20,622 bases of DNA from JBARCX01 sp049794535 (lineage in GTDB: Bacteria > Pseudomonadota > Gammaproteobacteria > Xanthomonadales > Rhodanobacteraceae), in the NCBI GenBank assembly GCA_049794535.1, contig JBARCX010000163.1:1-20622 (forward strand), read 5' to 3'. Below, piece after piece: positions 1 to 6,235 of the stretch. The notes under the pieces are model-generated. The model was given only the letters and a program-made list of their open reading frames with translations. It had not been told where the DNA came from and did not search any database. Every line of letters begins with the position of its first letter. Position 1 is the first letter of the stretch. Made by a program: the position numbers and the translations under genes.

Positions 1-273
1 GTCTTCGAGGGTGTCATGCAGAATCGCCGAGATGATCGTCTCGGCATCCAAGCCAAGCTCGGCCAGGATGCCAGCCACCGCGATGGGGTGGGTGATGTAC
101 GGCTCACCACTCTTGCGTGCCTGCCCCTCATGCGCCTGGGCTCCGACCTCGTACGCGCGCAGTACACGCGTGACCTGTGCTTCAGGGAGATAGGCAATGC
201 GCTCTTTCAGCGCCAACACATAAGGAGGCAGCACGGACAGATCCACGGACGCGGAATGCGTGGCCGCCGGCAT
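1..273 (-). CDS. spoT: SpoT/RelA-family (p)ppGpp synthetase/hydrolase, N-terminal part (cut by window edge)
   Basis: The minus strand encodes 91 residues open at the left edge. They match the start of the HD hydrolase domain of bifunctional SpoT: HEGQARKSGEPYITHP about residues 53-68, then AILHDTLED at the edge, where the HD pair of the metal site lies. SpoT makes and breaks (p)ppGpp, the stringent-response alarmone, in the cytoplasm. The ATG at 271-273 is chosen because the frame is closed by a stop at 352-354 and I see no other ATG, GTG or TTG between. The ribosome-binding site is weak (GGGCG). The gene follows rpoZ in the same direction, the classical rpoZ-spoT pair, with a 136-nt gap. Identification is firm; only the N-terminus is visible, so synthetase function cannot be assessed. 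Confidence 0.93.
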   Translation of the reverse strand, partial: MPAATHSASVDLSVLPPYVLALKERIAYLPEAQVTRVLRAYEVGAQAHEGQARKSGEPYITHPIAVAGILAELGLDAETIISAILHDTLED

Positions 274-409
274 CGAAATTCGACGCCCGCTCAGGCGCTC
301 GCCTCGCGAGACTTGCAGCGATGGCTGGGAACGCCCGGGTGCTGGGCGCGATCAGGTTCGCCGGTTACACCGGCATGGCGACTGCACGATCGACAGCCGC
401 CGCCATCCA

Positions 410-700
410 TCAGTCGTCCCCGCCCTTGGAGAGGTCATCATCAACCTCAGCAGCGGCCCACTCCAGCGCTTCACGCTCAGCGCGCTCGCGCTCAGCCTTG
501 TCGATCTCGTCAATAGTGGCCTGATCGATACGGCGACCGGCGATCTCGCGCAGTGCCAGTACGGTCGGCTTGTCATTGTCGGGATTGACCGCCGGGTCGG
601 CACCTTTCTCGAGCTGACGAGCGCGCTTGGTCGCCATCAAAACCAACTCGAATCGGTTGTCGACTACCTCTAGGCAGTCTTCCACGGTAATGCGTGCCAT
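410..700 (-). CDS. rpoZ: RNA polymerase omega subunit
   Basis: The 96-residue protein begins MARITVEDCLEVVDNRFELV and continues with the conserved ATKRARQLEKG segment, both hallmarks of omega. Length fits the family (about 90 residues in E. coli). Omega binds the beta' subunit, assists polymerase assembly and contributes to the ppGpp site on the enzyme. The C-terminal third is strongly charged (ERERAEREALEW then an acidic tail), as is usual. The ATG has an AAGGAT ribosome-binding site about 9 nt upstream. It lies upstream of spoT on the same strand, so both are probably co-transcribed from the promoter at 741-769. In E. coli gmk precedes rpoZ directly; here gmk is almost 5 kb away, with the mla genes in between. 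Confidence 0.97.
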   Translation of the reverse strand: MARITVEDCLEVVDNRFELVLMATKRARQLEKGADPAVNPDNDKPTVLALREIAGRRIDQATIDEIDKAERERAEREALEWAAAEVDDDLSKGGDD

Positions 701-740
701 GTGAAATCCTTAAGCGATAAAACGACTTATCTGGTCTGTC

Positions 741-769
741 AGTGTAGCCAGCGGCCGCTTGGCTGGCAA
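741..769 (-). promoter_or_regulatory. Putative sigma70 promoter of rpoZ-spoT
   Basis: Read on the minus strand, TTGCCA (764-769) and TACACT (741-746) are separated by exactly 17 nt. Transcription would start near 734, giving a leader of about 34 nt before the rpoZ ATG. The spacer contains the inverted repeat GCCAGC (747-752) / GCTGGC (762-767), which overlaps the -35 box. This is prediction from sequence only. Confidence 0.45.
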
Positions 770-797
770 CGTGGTTAACCCGTATCATGGATGTAAG

Positions 798-936
798 AGC
801 CTGTTTTCATATTCCAAATGCTCCGTACAGCCACTCACGCTGGTTATACGTGGCGCAGTGCCTGATGCCCCTGTCAGACGCTATGGCATACAGCCACTCA
901 GGGCTGTGAGCTTGGGACTTGGAATAAAAACAGGCT
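798..936. repeat. About 140-bp element with imperfect terminal inverted repeats (MITE-like)
   Basis: The left arm 798-817 (AGCCTGTTTTCATATTCCAA) is the reverse complement of the right arm 919-936 except for a 2-nt insertion. Inside are a perfect 12-bp direct repeat TACAGCCACTCA at 826-837 and 889-900, and a small hairpin ACAGCC/GGCTGT near 890-907. No convincing target-site duplication and no protein-coding frame is visible. It occupies most of the 341-bp gap between rpoZ and mlaA. It could be a miniature non-autonomous transposon, a dispersed extragenic palindrome, or a decayed insertion-sequence end pair. Confidence 0.5.
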
Positions 937-942
937 TTTCGG

Positions 943-981
943 TGCACGGAAGGCGACCGAAAGAGTATCGAAAGCCGTGCA
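943..981. repeat. Inverted repeat upstream of mlaA
   Basis: TGCACGG (943-949) and CCGTGCA (975-981) are perfect reverse complements separated by 25 nt. The repeat lies between the MITE-like element and the mlaA start, so it could be an operator or simply part of the same repeat. No T-run follows, so it is not a typical terminator. Confidence 0.3.
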
Positions 982-999
982 GAATATAAAACCAACCGG

Positions 1000-1005
1000 T
1001 ACACT
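1000..1005 (+). promoter_or_regulatory. Possible -10 box of mlaA
   Basis: TACACT lies 36 nt before the ATG at 1042, the same hexamer seen upstream of rpoZ, the DUF1631 gene and pepQ. An alternative -10 is TATAAA at 985-990. Neither has a good -35 match, so the assignment is weak. Confidence 0.25.
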
Positions 1006-1041
1006 TTTGTGCTCCCCACCTCGCAGCGGACCCCCTCGCCG

Positions 1042-1875
1042 ATGCCACTCCTGCCTCGCCTCGCCTCGCTGAGTCGCCTTGTTCCGCTGGCTGCACTGAC
1101 CTTCTTGGTCGGCTGCGCCATCGCCAAACCGCGCACCGACGACCCACTGCAGAACTTCAACCGCAAGGCCTATGCGTTCAACAACTCGTTGGACAAGGCT
1201 GTCATTCGCCCGGTTGCCGTCGGCTATCGCAAAGTGACCAATCCACCGGTGCGGCGCTCAGTGAGCGACTTCTTCACCAATATCCATATGCCGATTACGG
1301 TGGCCAACGATCTGCTACAGGCACGTCCAGGGCAAGCGATCCAAGGCACTGGCCGTTTTCTGGTCAACCTGACGCTGGGCATCGGCGGCTTCTTTGATCC
1401 CGCCACCAAGATGGGCATTCCGCTGAACGAAACCGACTTCGGCATCACGCTGGCGCGCTGGGGTGTACCGGAAGGCGACTTCCTCATGCTGCCCTTCGTC
1501 GGTCCGACCACGGTTCGTGATGTGTGGCGCCTACCGGTGGACAGCTACTTCTTCGATCCGCTGAGTTACTTCTCGCGTAATCACAGCTTCCACTACGGCC
1601 AGTACTACATCCCGCAGGTGCTGTACCTGGTGCAGCTGCGTGCGCAGGCCATCGATGCGGAGAGCTTCCTCCAGTCCGCCTACGACCCCTACGCCTTTCT
1701 TCGCGACGCCTATCGGCAGCAGCGCCTGAACATGCTCTACGACGGCAATCCGCCGGCCAATGTCATCGAACAAATGCAGGGCCTGGACCAGAAGGGCTTC
1801 GACCCCGATCAGCTGCTGCAAGAACAACAGCAGTGGGAGAAGAAGAACTCCCAGCAGCAGCCTACGAAGAACTAA
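1042..1875 (+). CDS. mlaA: MlaA outer-membrane lipoprotein, phospholipid removal from the outer leaflet
   Basis: MlaA (VacJ) sits as a doughnut in the outer membrane, usually with a porin, and passes mislocalised outer-leaflet phospholipid to periplasmic MlaC. The product (277 residues from the ATG) has a lipoprotein signal with lipobox LVGC and Cys25. The family signature DDPLQNFNRKAYAFNNSLDK follows, then the hydrophobic core with NLTLGIGGFFDPA and GVPEGDFLMLPFVGPTTVRD. The tail is Gln-rich and longer than in E. coli. A GTG at 1009 would add 11 residues; ATG 1042 is preferred because it places a normal signal peptide at the N-terminus. It faces the mlaFEDCB operon, so all six Mla components are present within 4.5 kb. 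Confidence 0.96.
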   Translation: MPLLPRLASLSRLVPLAALTFLVGCAIAKPRTDDPLQNFNRKAYAFNNSLDKAVIRPVAVGYRKVTNPPVRRSVSDFFTNIHMPITVANDLLQARPGQAIQGTGRFLVNLTLGIGGFFDPATKMGIPLNETDFGITLARWGVPEGDFLMLPFVGPTTVRDVWRLPVDSYFFDPLSYFSRNHSFHYGQYYIPQVLYLVQLRAQAIDAESFLQSAYDPYAFLRDAYRQQRLNMLYDGNPPANVIEQMQGLDQKGFDPDQLLQEQQQWEKKNSQQQPTKN

Positions 1876-1899
1876 AAGGCTGCCCACACCGCACAAGAA

Positions 1900-1920
1900 A
1901 ACGGGGCCATCGGCCCCGTT
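1900..1920. terminator. Bidirectional intrinsic terminator between mlaA and mlaB
   Basis: A perfect 9-bp GC-rich stem AACGGGGCC (1900-1908) / GGCCCCGTT (1912-1920) has a 3-nt loop. On the plus strand CTCGTTTCT follows; on the minus strand the stem runs into GTTTTCTTG, the better T-tract. Its position between two convergent genes fits shared termination of mlaA and the mlaFEDCB operon. Confidence 0.75.
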
Positions 1921-1949
1921 CTCGTTTCTACGCGGCGAACGATAGGCCC

Positions 1950-2249
1950 TTAGGCGATCAGCTGCTCCACACCGCACACTGTCGCCAGTGCACGCATGCC
2001 ATCGGGAGCGTGCTGCACACGTACCGCCTGCCCCCGGCTATCTGCTGCCGCTAATGCAGCCAACACGCAAGCCAGGCCAGCGCTGTCGCAACTACTGACC
2101 GCTGCCAGATCGAGCTTTTGCCGCCCACCCTGAGCCAACACCGTATTCAGCGCATCTAACGCTGCGGCCGCGGTAGTAAAGCTCAGGGTGCCAGATACCG
2201 CGACGGTATCCGGCGTTCCGCTGTCGAGCTGGAAGGCTGCAGGGCTCAT
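1950..2249 (-). CDS. mlaB: MlaB, STAS-domain subunit of the Mla ABC transporter
   Basis: This small cytoplasmic STAS protein of about 99 residues shows the pattern PDTVAVSGTLSF, then LDLAAVSSCDSAGLACVLA, where the conserved DSAG loop lies. It binds the MlaF ATPase and stabilises the MlaFEDB inner-membrane complex. The start is uncertain: ATG at 2249 gives MSPAAFQLDSG, close to the E. coli MlaB N-terminus, and lies 4 nt after the mlaC stop. ATG at 2270 would add seven residues and overlap mlaC by 17 nt. It is the last gene of the operon, ending just before the bidirectional terminator. Confidence 0.88.
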   Translation of the reverse strand: MSPAAFQLDSGTPDTVAVSGTLSFTTAAAALDALNTVLAQGGRQKLDLAAVSSCDSAGLACVLAALAAADSRGQAVRVQHAPDGMRALATVCGVEQLIA

Positions 2250-2253
2250 CGCA

Positions 2254-2928
2254 TCACTTGCCTTTGCCATCCTGATCCATCGCTTTCAACGCCTGATCAC
2301 CCTGGGTCTCCAGGTTGGTGGTCAGCTGATCGATACCGACCTTACGGATCTCCGCATCGACCTGATTACGGTAATTGGTGATGTAGGAGATGCCCTCGAT
2401 GACCACGTCATACGCTTTCCATTCGCCACTCAGCGTCTTGCGGAAAGCATAGTCAACCGCCACTGTTTTACCGTCGCCCGTTGACACTTGAGTACGCACG
2501 ACGGTGCGCTTGTTGTCGAGATCACCACTGAACGGCAATACCTTGACGGTACCCTTGGTGTAACTCAACAAACCTTCTGCATACCGGTTGGTAAGCGAGG
2601 TGTAGAACGCCTTGGCAAAACGCGAACGCTGCTCCGGCGTGGCCTCGCGAGCGTGCATACCGAGCACCAGAATCGATGCGTAATCGGTATCGAAATGCGG
2701 CAGGAAAATCTGATTGATCAACGCAACCAGTTTCGACTTGTTGTTCTGCAGCTCGCCCTTATGGTCGGCGATCTGGGTGTCGAGCTGATGGGTGATGTCC
2801 TGCACCACCTGTTCCGGCGTTTCCTGCGAAGCCGGCGCCTGCGTGGCGGGGGCATCCTGGGCAAAGGCCGGTGCGGCAATCACGCCGCCAAATGCGATTG
2901 CGGTGGCGATAGCCAAACTACGCAACAT
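2254..2928 (-). CDS. mlaC: MlaC, periplasmic phospholipid-binding shuttle
   Basis: MlaC carries phospholipid across the periplasm between the MlaA complex and the MlaFEDB transporter. The 224-residue product (E. coli 211) has a Sec signal peptide ending AFA-Q at residues 21-24, then a short Ala/Pro/Thr-rich linker. The Tol/Ttg2D-type domain follows: FLPHFDTDYASILVLG, then RFAKAFYTSLTNRYAEGLLSY, and GKTVAVDYAF with YDVVIEGISYITNYRNQ near the end. The ATG has a clear AGGAG site upstream. The gap to mlaD upstream is 44 nt. Identification is firm from the family pattern and the operon. Confidence 0.95.
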   Translation of the reverse strand: MLRSLAIATAIAFGGVIAAPAFAQDAPATQAPASQETPEQVVQDITHQLDTQIADHKGELQNNKSKLVALINQIFLPHFDTDYASILVLGMHAREATPEQRSRFAKAFYTSLTNRYAEGLLSYTKGTVKVLPFSGDLDNKRTVVRTQVSTGDGKTVAVDYAFRKTLSGEWKAYDVVIEGISYITNYRNQVDAEIRKVGIDQLTTNLETQGDQALKAMDQDGKGK

Positions 2929-2972
2929 GGGGAAACTCCTATGGAATCAGCGTGTATAGGGGGACAGCCGGC

Positions 2973-3839
2973 TCAATGCTTGCCAGCAGGGGTGTTGGAC
3001 GAATTACCAGTGCTCTTGCTATCACTGGACGAACCATTGACCAGGAATTTGCCGATCAGGTCCTCCAGCTGCATCGCAGACTGAGTCAGGATCATCTGGT
3101 CACCATCCTTGAGCATGTCCGGCGAACCACCGGGCTGGATCGCAACGAACTGGCTACCAATCAAACCACTGGTGAACACCGCGGCGGATGAATCGTCAGG
3201 AATCTGGTCATATTTCTTGTCGATGGCGATGATCACCAACGCATCCAGCTTCACCGGATCGGCCTGCACCGACAGTACGCTACCAATGGCTACACCCGCC
3301 ATTTTCACCGGTGCGCCCGCCGAAAGCGCGCCCACGTTGGTGAAACGCGCCTTGACCCGATAGGTGCCGCCAAGGTTGTCCGCCGCCGCGCCAGCACCGA
3401 AGAACTTGCTAAGCATCTCTTCCAGCGGCTGGGTGGATTTGGTCAATGCCAACTCGCCACCGTCGGCAACGTACTTCTTCGAGCTACCAAACTGGATACC
3501 TACGTATTGATCGCCAAGCAGACCACTGGTGTAGATCGTGGCCACGGAATCCAGCGGGATCGTGTTGTAGCGGTTGTCGATCGAGAGCTTTACGTCGGCC
3601 ACTTCCTTACCCGGCTCCAGCGCAATCGATTGCACCTGGCCCACACGCACACCAGCCACCTTCACCGGAGCACGCTCCTTCAGCTGGCCGACATTTGCGA
3701 ACTGCGCGTCGAGCGTATAACTGGCGCCCTGGTGGGCATTGGCCACCGAGGTCGTTTGGGTCGCCAAGTAGGCCAGCGCAGCAAAGCCGAGCACGATGAA
3801 CAAACCGGTGCCGACGGCATAGGATTTTCTCTGGCTCAC
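2973..3839 (-). CDS. mlaD: MlaD, MCE-family lipid-binding protein with two tandem MCE domains
   Basis: MlaD is the periplasmic ring subunit of the MlaFEDB lipid transporter, anchored by one N-terminal helix (about residues 11-26). E. coli MlaD is about 183 residues with a single MCE domain; this one has 288. Residues 41-147 and 160-266 align without a gap at an offset of 119, with 49 of 107 identical by hand count. Shared motifs include NVG.L...APVK.AGV..G.V, TSGL.G.Q.V.IQ and the pore helix LEEMLSKFF / LEDLIGKFL. The second copy and the Ser/Asn-rich tail look most like E. coli MlaD. The start is GTG with AAGGAT about 9 nt upstream. The gene lies between mlaE and mlaC, so it is the operon's only MCE subunit. 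Assembly into a two-tier ring is inference. Confidence 0.93.
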   Translation of the reverse strand: MSQRKSYAVGTGLFIVLGFAALAYLATQTTSVANAHQGASYTLDAQFANVGQLKERAPVKVAGVRVGQVQSIALEPGKEVADVKLSIDNRYNTIPLDSVATIYTSGLLGDQYVGIQFGSSKKYVADGGELALTKSTQPLEEMLSKFFGAGAAADNLGGTYRVKARFTNVGALSAGAPVKMAGVAIGSVLSVQADPVKLDALVIIAIDKKYDQIPDDSSAAVFTSGLIGSQFVAIQPGGSPDMLKDGDQMILTQSAMQLEDLIGKFLVNGSSSDSKSTGNSSNTPAGKH

Positions 3840-3885
3840 GGCACAATCCTTGATGAAAGTTGGATGGAAAGAGTCATAACGAAAG

Positions 3886-4659
3886 TCACATCAGGAAAGC
3901 GGTGAGCACGAAATCCAGCGCGAGGATCGCGATGGACGAGGCAACCACGGTACGGGTGGTGGCATAGGCCACACCCTCACTGGTGGGCGGCGTGGTGTAA
4001 CCCTGGTAGACCGCAATCAGCGACACCACCGAGCCAAACGCCAAACTCTTCCAAACCATGCCGCTGACCACGTCGCGCCACACGTCCACCGTAGCGGTCA
4101 TGTTCGACCAGAACGTACCGTTGTCGATGCCTAGCCACGTCACGCCAACCAGGTGACCGCCGAAAATACCCATGGCGCAGAACACACAGCACAGCAGCGG
4201 CATGGCGATCACACCGGCGAGAAAGCGCGGCGCTGCCACATAGGCCATCGGATCGACCGCCATCATTTCCATGGCGGCAATCTGGTCCGTGGCGCGCATC
4301 AGTCCGATTTCAGCGGTGATCGAGGTACCCGCGCGGCCGGCGAACAACAGCGCCGTCACGACCGGACCCAGCTCGCGGTAGATAGCAATCGCTACCACCG
4401 TGCCGCTCATCGAGGTACCGCCGAACATCGACAGCACGTTGTACAGCTGCAGCGCCAACACCATGCCGACAAACAGTCCGCAAACCATGATGATGGTCAG
4501 GCTCATCGCACCAACGAACCACAGCTGGCGCACCGTTTCGCGCGAGTGCTTCAGGCTGAGCGGAACCGCCGCGAGGATTCGCAGCAGGAACAGGCCGCAA
4601 GCACCAATTTGTGCCAACGACTGCGTAATAACGTTGTCGCGACCCATCTGAGCGCTCAT
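3886..4659 (-). CDS. mlaE: MlaE, permease subunit of the Mla phospholipid ABC transporter
   Basis: The 257-residue polytopic membrane protein has the MlaE core: LWFVGAMSLTIIMVCGLFVG, then AIYRELGPVVTALLFAGRAG and the coupling segment EIGLMRATDQIAAMEMM. Hydrophobic helices continue to the C-terminus, ending ALDFVLTAFLM. Two copies form the transmembrane core of MlaFEDB, coupling ATP hydrolysis by MlaF to lipid movement through MlaD. The ATG overlaps the mlaF stop by 4 nt (ATGA), indicating translational coupling. MGRDN four codons in is an alternative start. Length is normal (E. coli 260). Confidence 0.96.
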   Translation of the reverse strand: MSAQMGRDNVITQSLAQIGACGLFLLRILAAVPLSLKHSRETVRQLWFVGAMSLTIIMVCGLFVGMVLALQLYNVLSMFGGTSMSGTVVAIAIYRELGPVVTALLFAGRAGTSITAEIGLMRATDQIAAMEMMAVDPMAYVAAPRFLAGVIAMPLLCCVFCAMGIFGGHLVGVTWLGIDNGTFWSNMTATVDVWRDVVSGMVWKSLAFGSVVSLIAVYQGYTTPPTSEGVAYATTRTVVASSIAILALDFVLTAFLM

Positions 4660-5492
4660 GCGCCACCTCGCGGAAAACCAAGCGATGCGGCGTAGTCACC
4701 GGCCGGATATTGAAATGGCACGGGGCCATCCGCGTCACCGCCGAAGAACTGGCGTGTCCACGGCGAGCCATCGTTGGCGATGGTCTTCGGGTCACCCTGA
4801 GCCACCACCTTGCCGTTGGCGATCAGATAGATGTGATCGGCCACCTGCTTGATCGCCTCCAGCTCGTGCGCTACCAGCACGCTGGTAATACCCAGCGTCT
4901 CGTTGAGTGTGCGGATCAGCTTCAGCACCTGATTCAACGCAATCGGGTCAAGGCCGACAAACGGCTCGTCATAGAGAATCAGCATCGGATCGAAAACAAT
5001 CGCACGTGCCAGCGCCACACGCCGCGCCATACCACCCGACAGCTCGGTCGGCATCAGCCCTGCCGCACCACGCAAACCCACTGCCTGCAGCTTGGTAAGC
5101 ACGATATTGCGGATCAGCACTTCGGGCAGCTTGGTGTGCTGGCGCAATGGAAAGGCCACGTTCTCGAACACGTCGAAATCGGTCAGCAAGGCGGAGTTCT
5201 GGAACAGATAACCGATCCGCTCGCGAAGTTCGAACAGCTGATCACGACTAAGTTCCGGCACACTCTGCCCGTCCACTCGCACCTCACCCGCATCGCCACG
5301 CATTTGCCCGGTGATGTGCTTGAGCAAGGTGGTTTTGCCGGTGCCACTAGGGCCCATGATGGCGGTGATCTTGCCGCGCGGGATATCCAGATCAAGCGCG
5401 TCGAAAATGGTCTTGCCGTTGAGCACCGTGGTCAGGCCACGAATGCGCACCAGGGCACGATCATCGGGCGTGGCACGAACGGGATCGGTCAT
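4656..5492 (-). CDS. mlaF: MlaF, ATPase subunit of the Mla phospholipid ABC transporter
   Basis: This 278-residue ABC ATPase has Walker A GPSGTGKT at 47-54, Q-loop YLFQNSALLTDFDVFENVAF, signature LSGGMARRVALARA, Walker B LILYDEPFVGLDP and H-loop VLVAHEL. The TDFDVFENVAFPLR stretch is characteristic of the MlaF/Ttg2A group. The C-terminal tail (FFGGDADGPVPFQYPAGDY) probably contributes to dimer contacts as in E. coli. It is the first mla gene of the operon, 92 nt downstream of gmk. No terminator hairpin is visible in that gap, so read-through from yicC-gmk is likely. A weak extra promoter (TTGAAC near 5570) cannot be excluded. CTGGCAC (5500-5506) and GTGCCAG (5575-5581) form a long-range inverted repeat across the gap. 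Confidence 0.97.
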   Translation of the reverse strand: MTDPVRATPDDRALVRIRGLTTVLNGKTIFDALDLDIPRGKITAIMGPSGTGKTTLLKHITGQMRGDAGEVRVDGQSVPELSRDQLFELRERIGYLFQNSALLTDFDVFENVAFPLRQHTKLPEVLIRNIVLTKLQAVGLRGAAGLMPTELSGGMARRVALARAIVFDPMLILYDEPFVGLDPIALNQVLKLIRTLNETLGITSVLVAHELEAIKQVADHIYLIANGKVVAQGDPKTIANDGSPWTRQFFGGDADGPVPFQYPAGDYAASLGFPRGGA

Positions 5493-5584
5493 GAGTCAGC
5501 TGGCACGGGGAAAGTGGCCAAGTTAGCCGAAGATCGTTGCTGTGGCTATGTGCGGCGCTGAATACGCCGTTCAAGTGCCAGTCA

Positions 5585-6235
5585 TTAACCACCGCCGGTA
5601 AGCAGCTCGGCGATCAACGTCTCCTGCCGCTGCCACTGCAATGCACTGCGCTGGCGTACCGCCCGCACGATGGCCTGCAGATCACCTAGGGCATCCTCAA
5701 AACGATCGTTGACGATGATGTAGTCGAACTCATGCGCATGAGCGATCTCTTCGCGTGAGTTGCGCAAGCGGCGCTCGATGACTTCGGCGCTATCCGAACC
5801 GCGACCGCGCAGGCGGCGTTCCAACTCCACACGTGACGGCGGGAGGATGAACACGCTGACGCAATCGGGCTTGCTCTTGCGAATCTGCTGCGCGCCCTGC
5901 CAATCGATTTCCAGCAGTACATCACGACTTTGCGCCAGCAGGTCCTGCACGGTGTTGCGTGAGGTGCCGTAGAGATTGCCGTGCACTTCTGCGTGCTCGA
6001 GGAAAATCGCCTCGGCAATCTCACGCTCAAACGCCTCGCGCTCAACGAAGTAGTAATGGCGCCCGTACTGCTCGCCCAGCCGTGGCGGCCGCGTGGTGTG
6101 CGATACCGACAGCGATATCGCCGGCTCGTGCTCCAATAGCGCATTGACCAAGGTGGATTTGCCGGCACCCGAGGGTGCCGCCACCACGAACAGGGTGCCA
6201 TCCAACGAACCGGAGTCGCGTGCGTCGGCGCTCAT
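5585..6235 (-). CDS. gmk: Guanylate kinase
   Basis: Guanylate kinase phosphorylates GMP to GDP with ATP in the cytoplasm, feeding GTP and (p)ppGpp synthesis. The 216-residue product has P-loop APSGAGKST at 20-28, then the GMP-binding SVSHTTRPPRLGEQYGRHYYF. VLLEIDWQGAQQIRKSKPD and SVFILPPS follow, with the lid region RLRGRGSDSAEVIERRL after them. Length is normal. The ATG overlaps the yicC stop by 4 nt (ATGA). In many relatives gmk is followed at once by rpoZ-spoT; here mlaFEDCB and mlaA lie between. Confidence 0.97.
   Translation of the reverse strand: MSADARDSGSLDGTLFVVAAPSGAGKSTLVNALLEHEPAISLSVSHTTRPPRLGEQYGRHYYFVEREAFEREIAEAIFLEHAEVHGNLYGTSRNTVQDLLAQSRDVLLEIDWQGAQQIRKSKPDCVSVFILPPSRVELERRLRGRGSDSAEVIERRLRNSREEIAHAHEFDYIIVNDRFEDALGDLQAIVRAVRQRSALQWQRQETLIAELLTGGG

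Noticed and set aside
1009..1041. GTG start 11 codons upstream for mlaA
   Set aside because: It would put a Pro/Ser-rich stretch in front of a normal lipoprotein signal peptide and overlap the likely promoter region.
807..1166. 119-residue minus-strand frame over the MITE-like element and mlaA 5' end
   Set aside because: It overlaps mlaA antisense. The repeated EWLY peptides simply reflect the 12-bp direct repeat in the element, and there is no transposase motif.
4710..5561. 283-residue plus-strand frame opposite mlaF
   Set aside because: It is a shadow of an unambiguous ABC ATPase; no promoter, ribosome-binding site or domain is visible.
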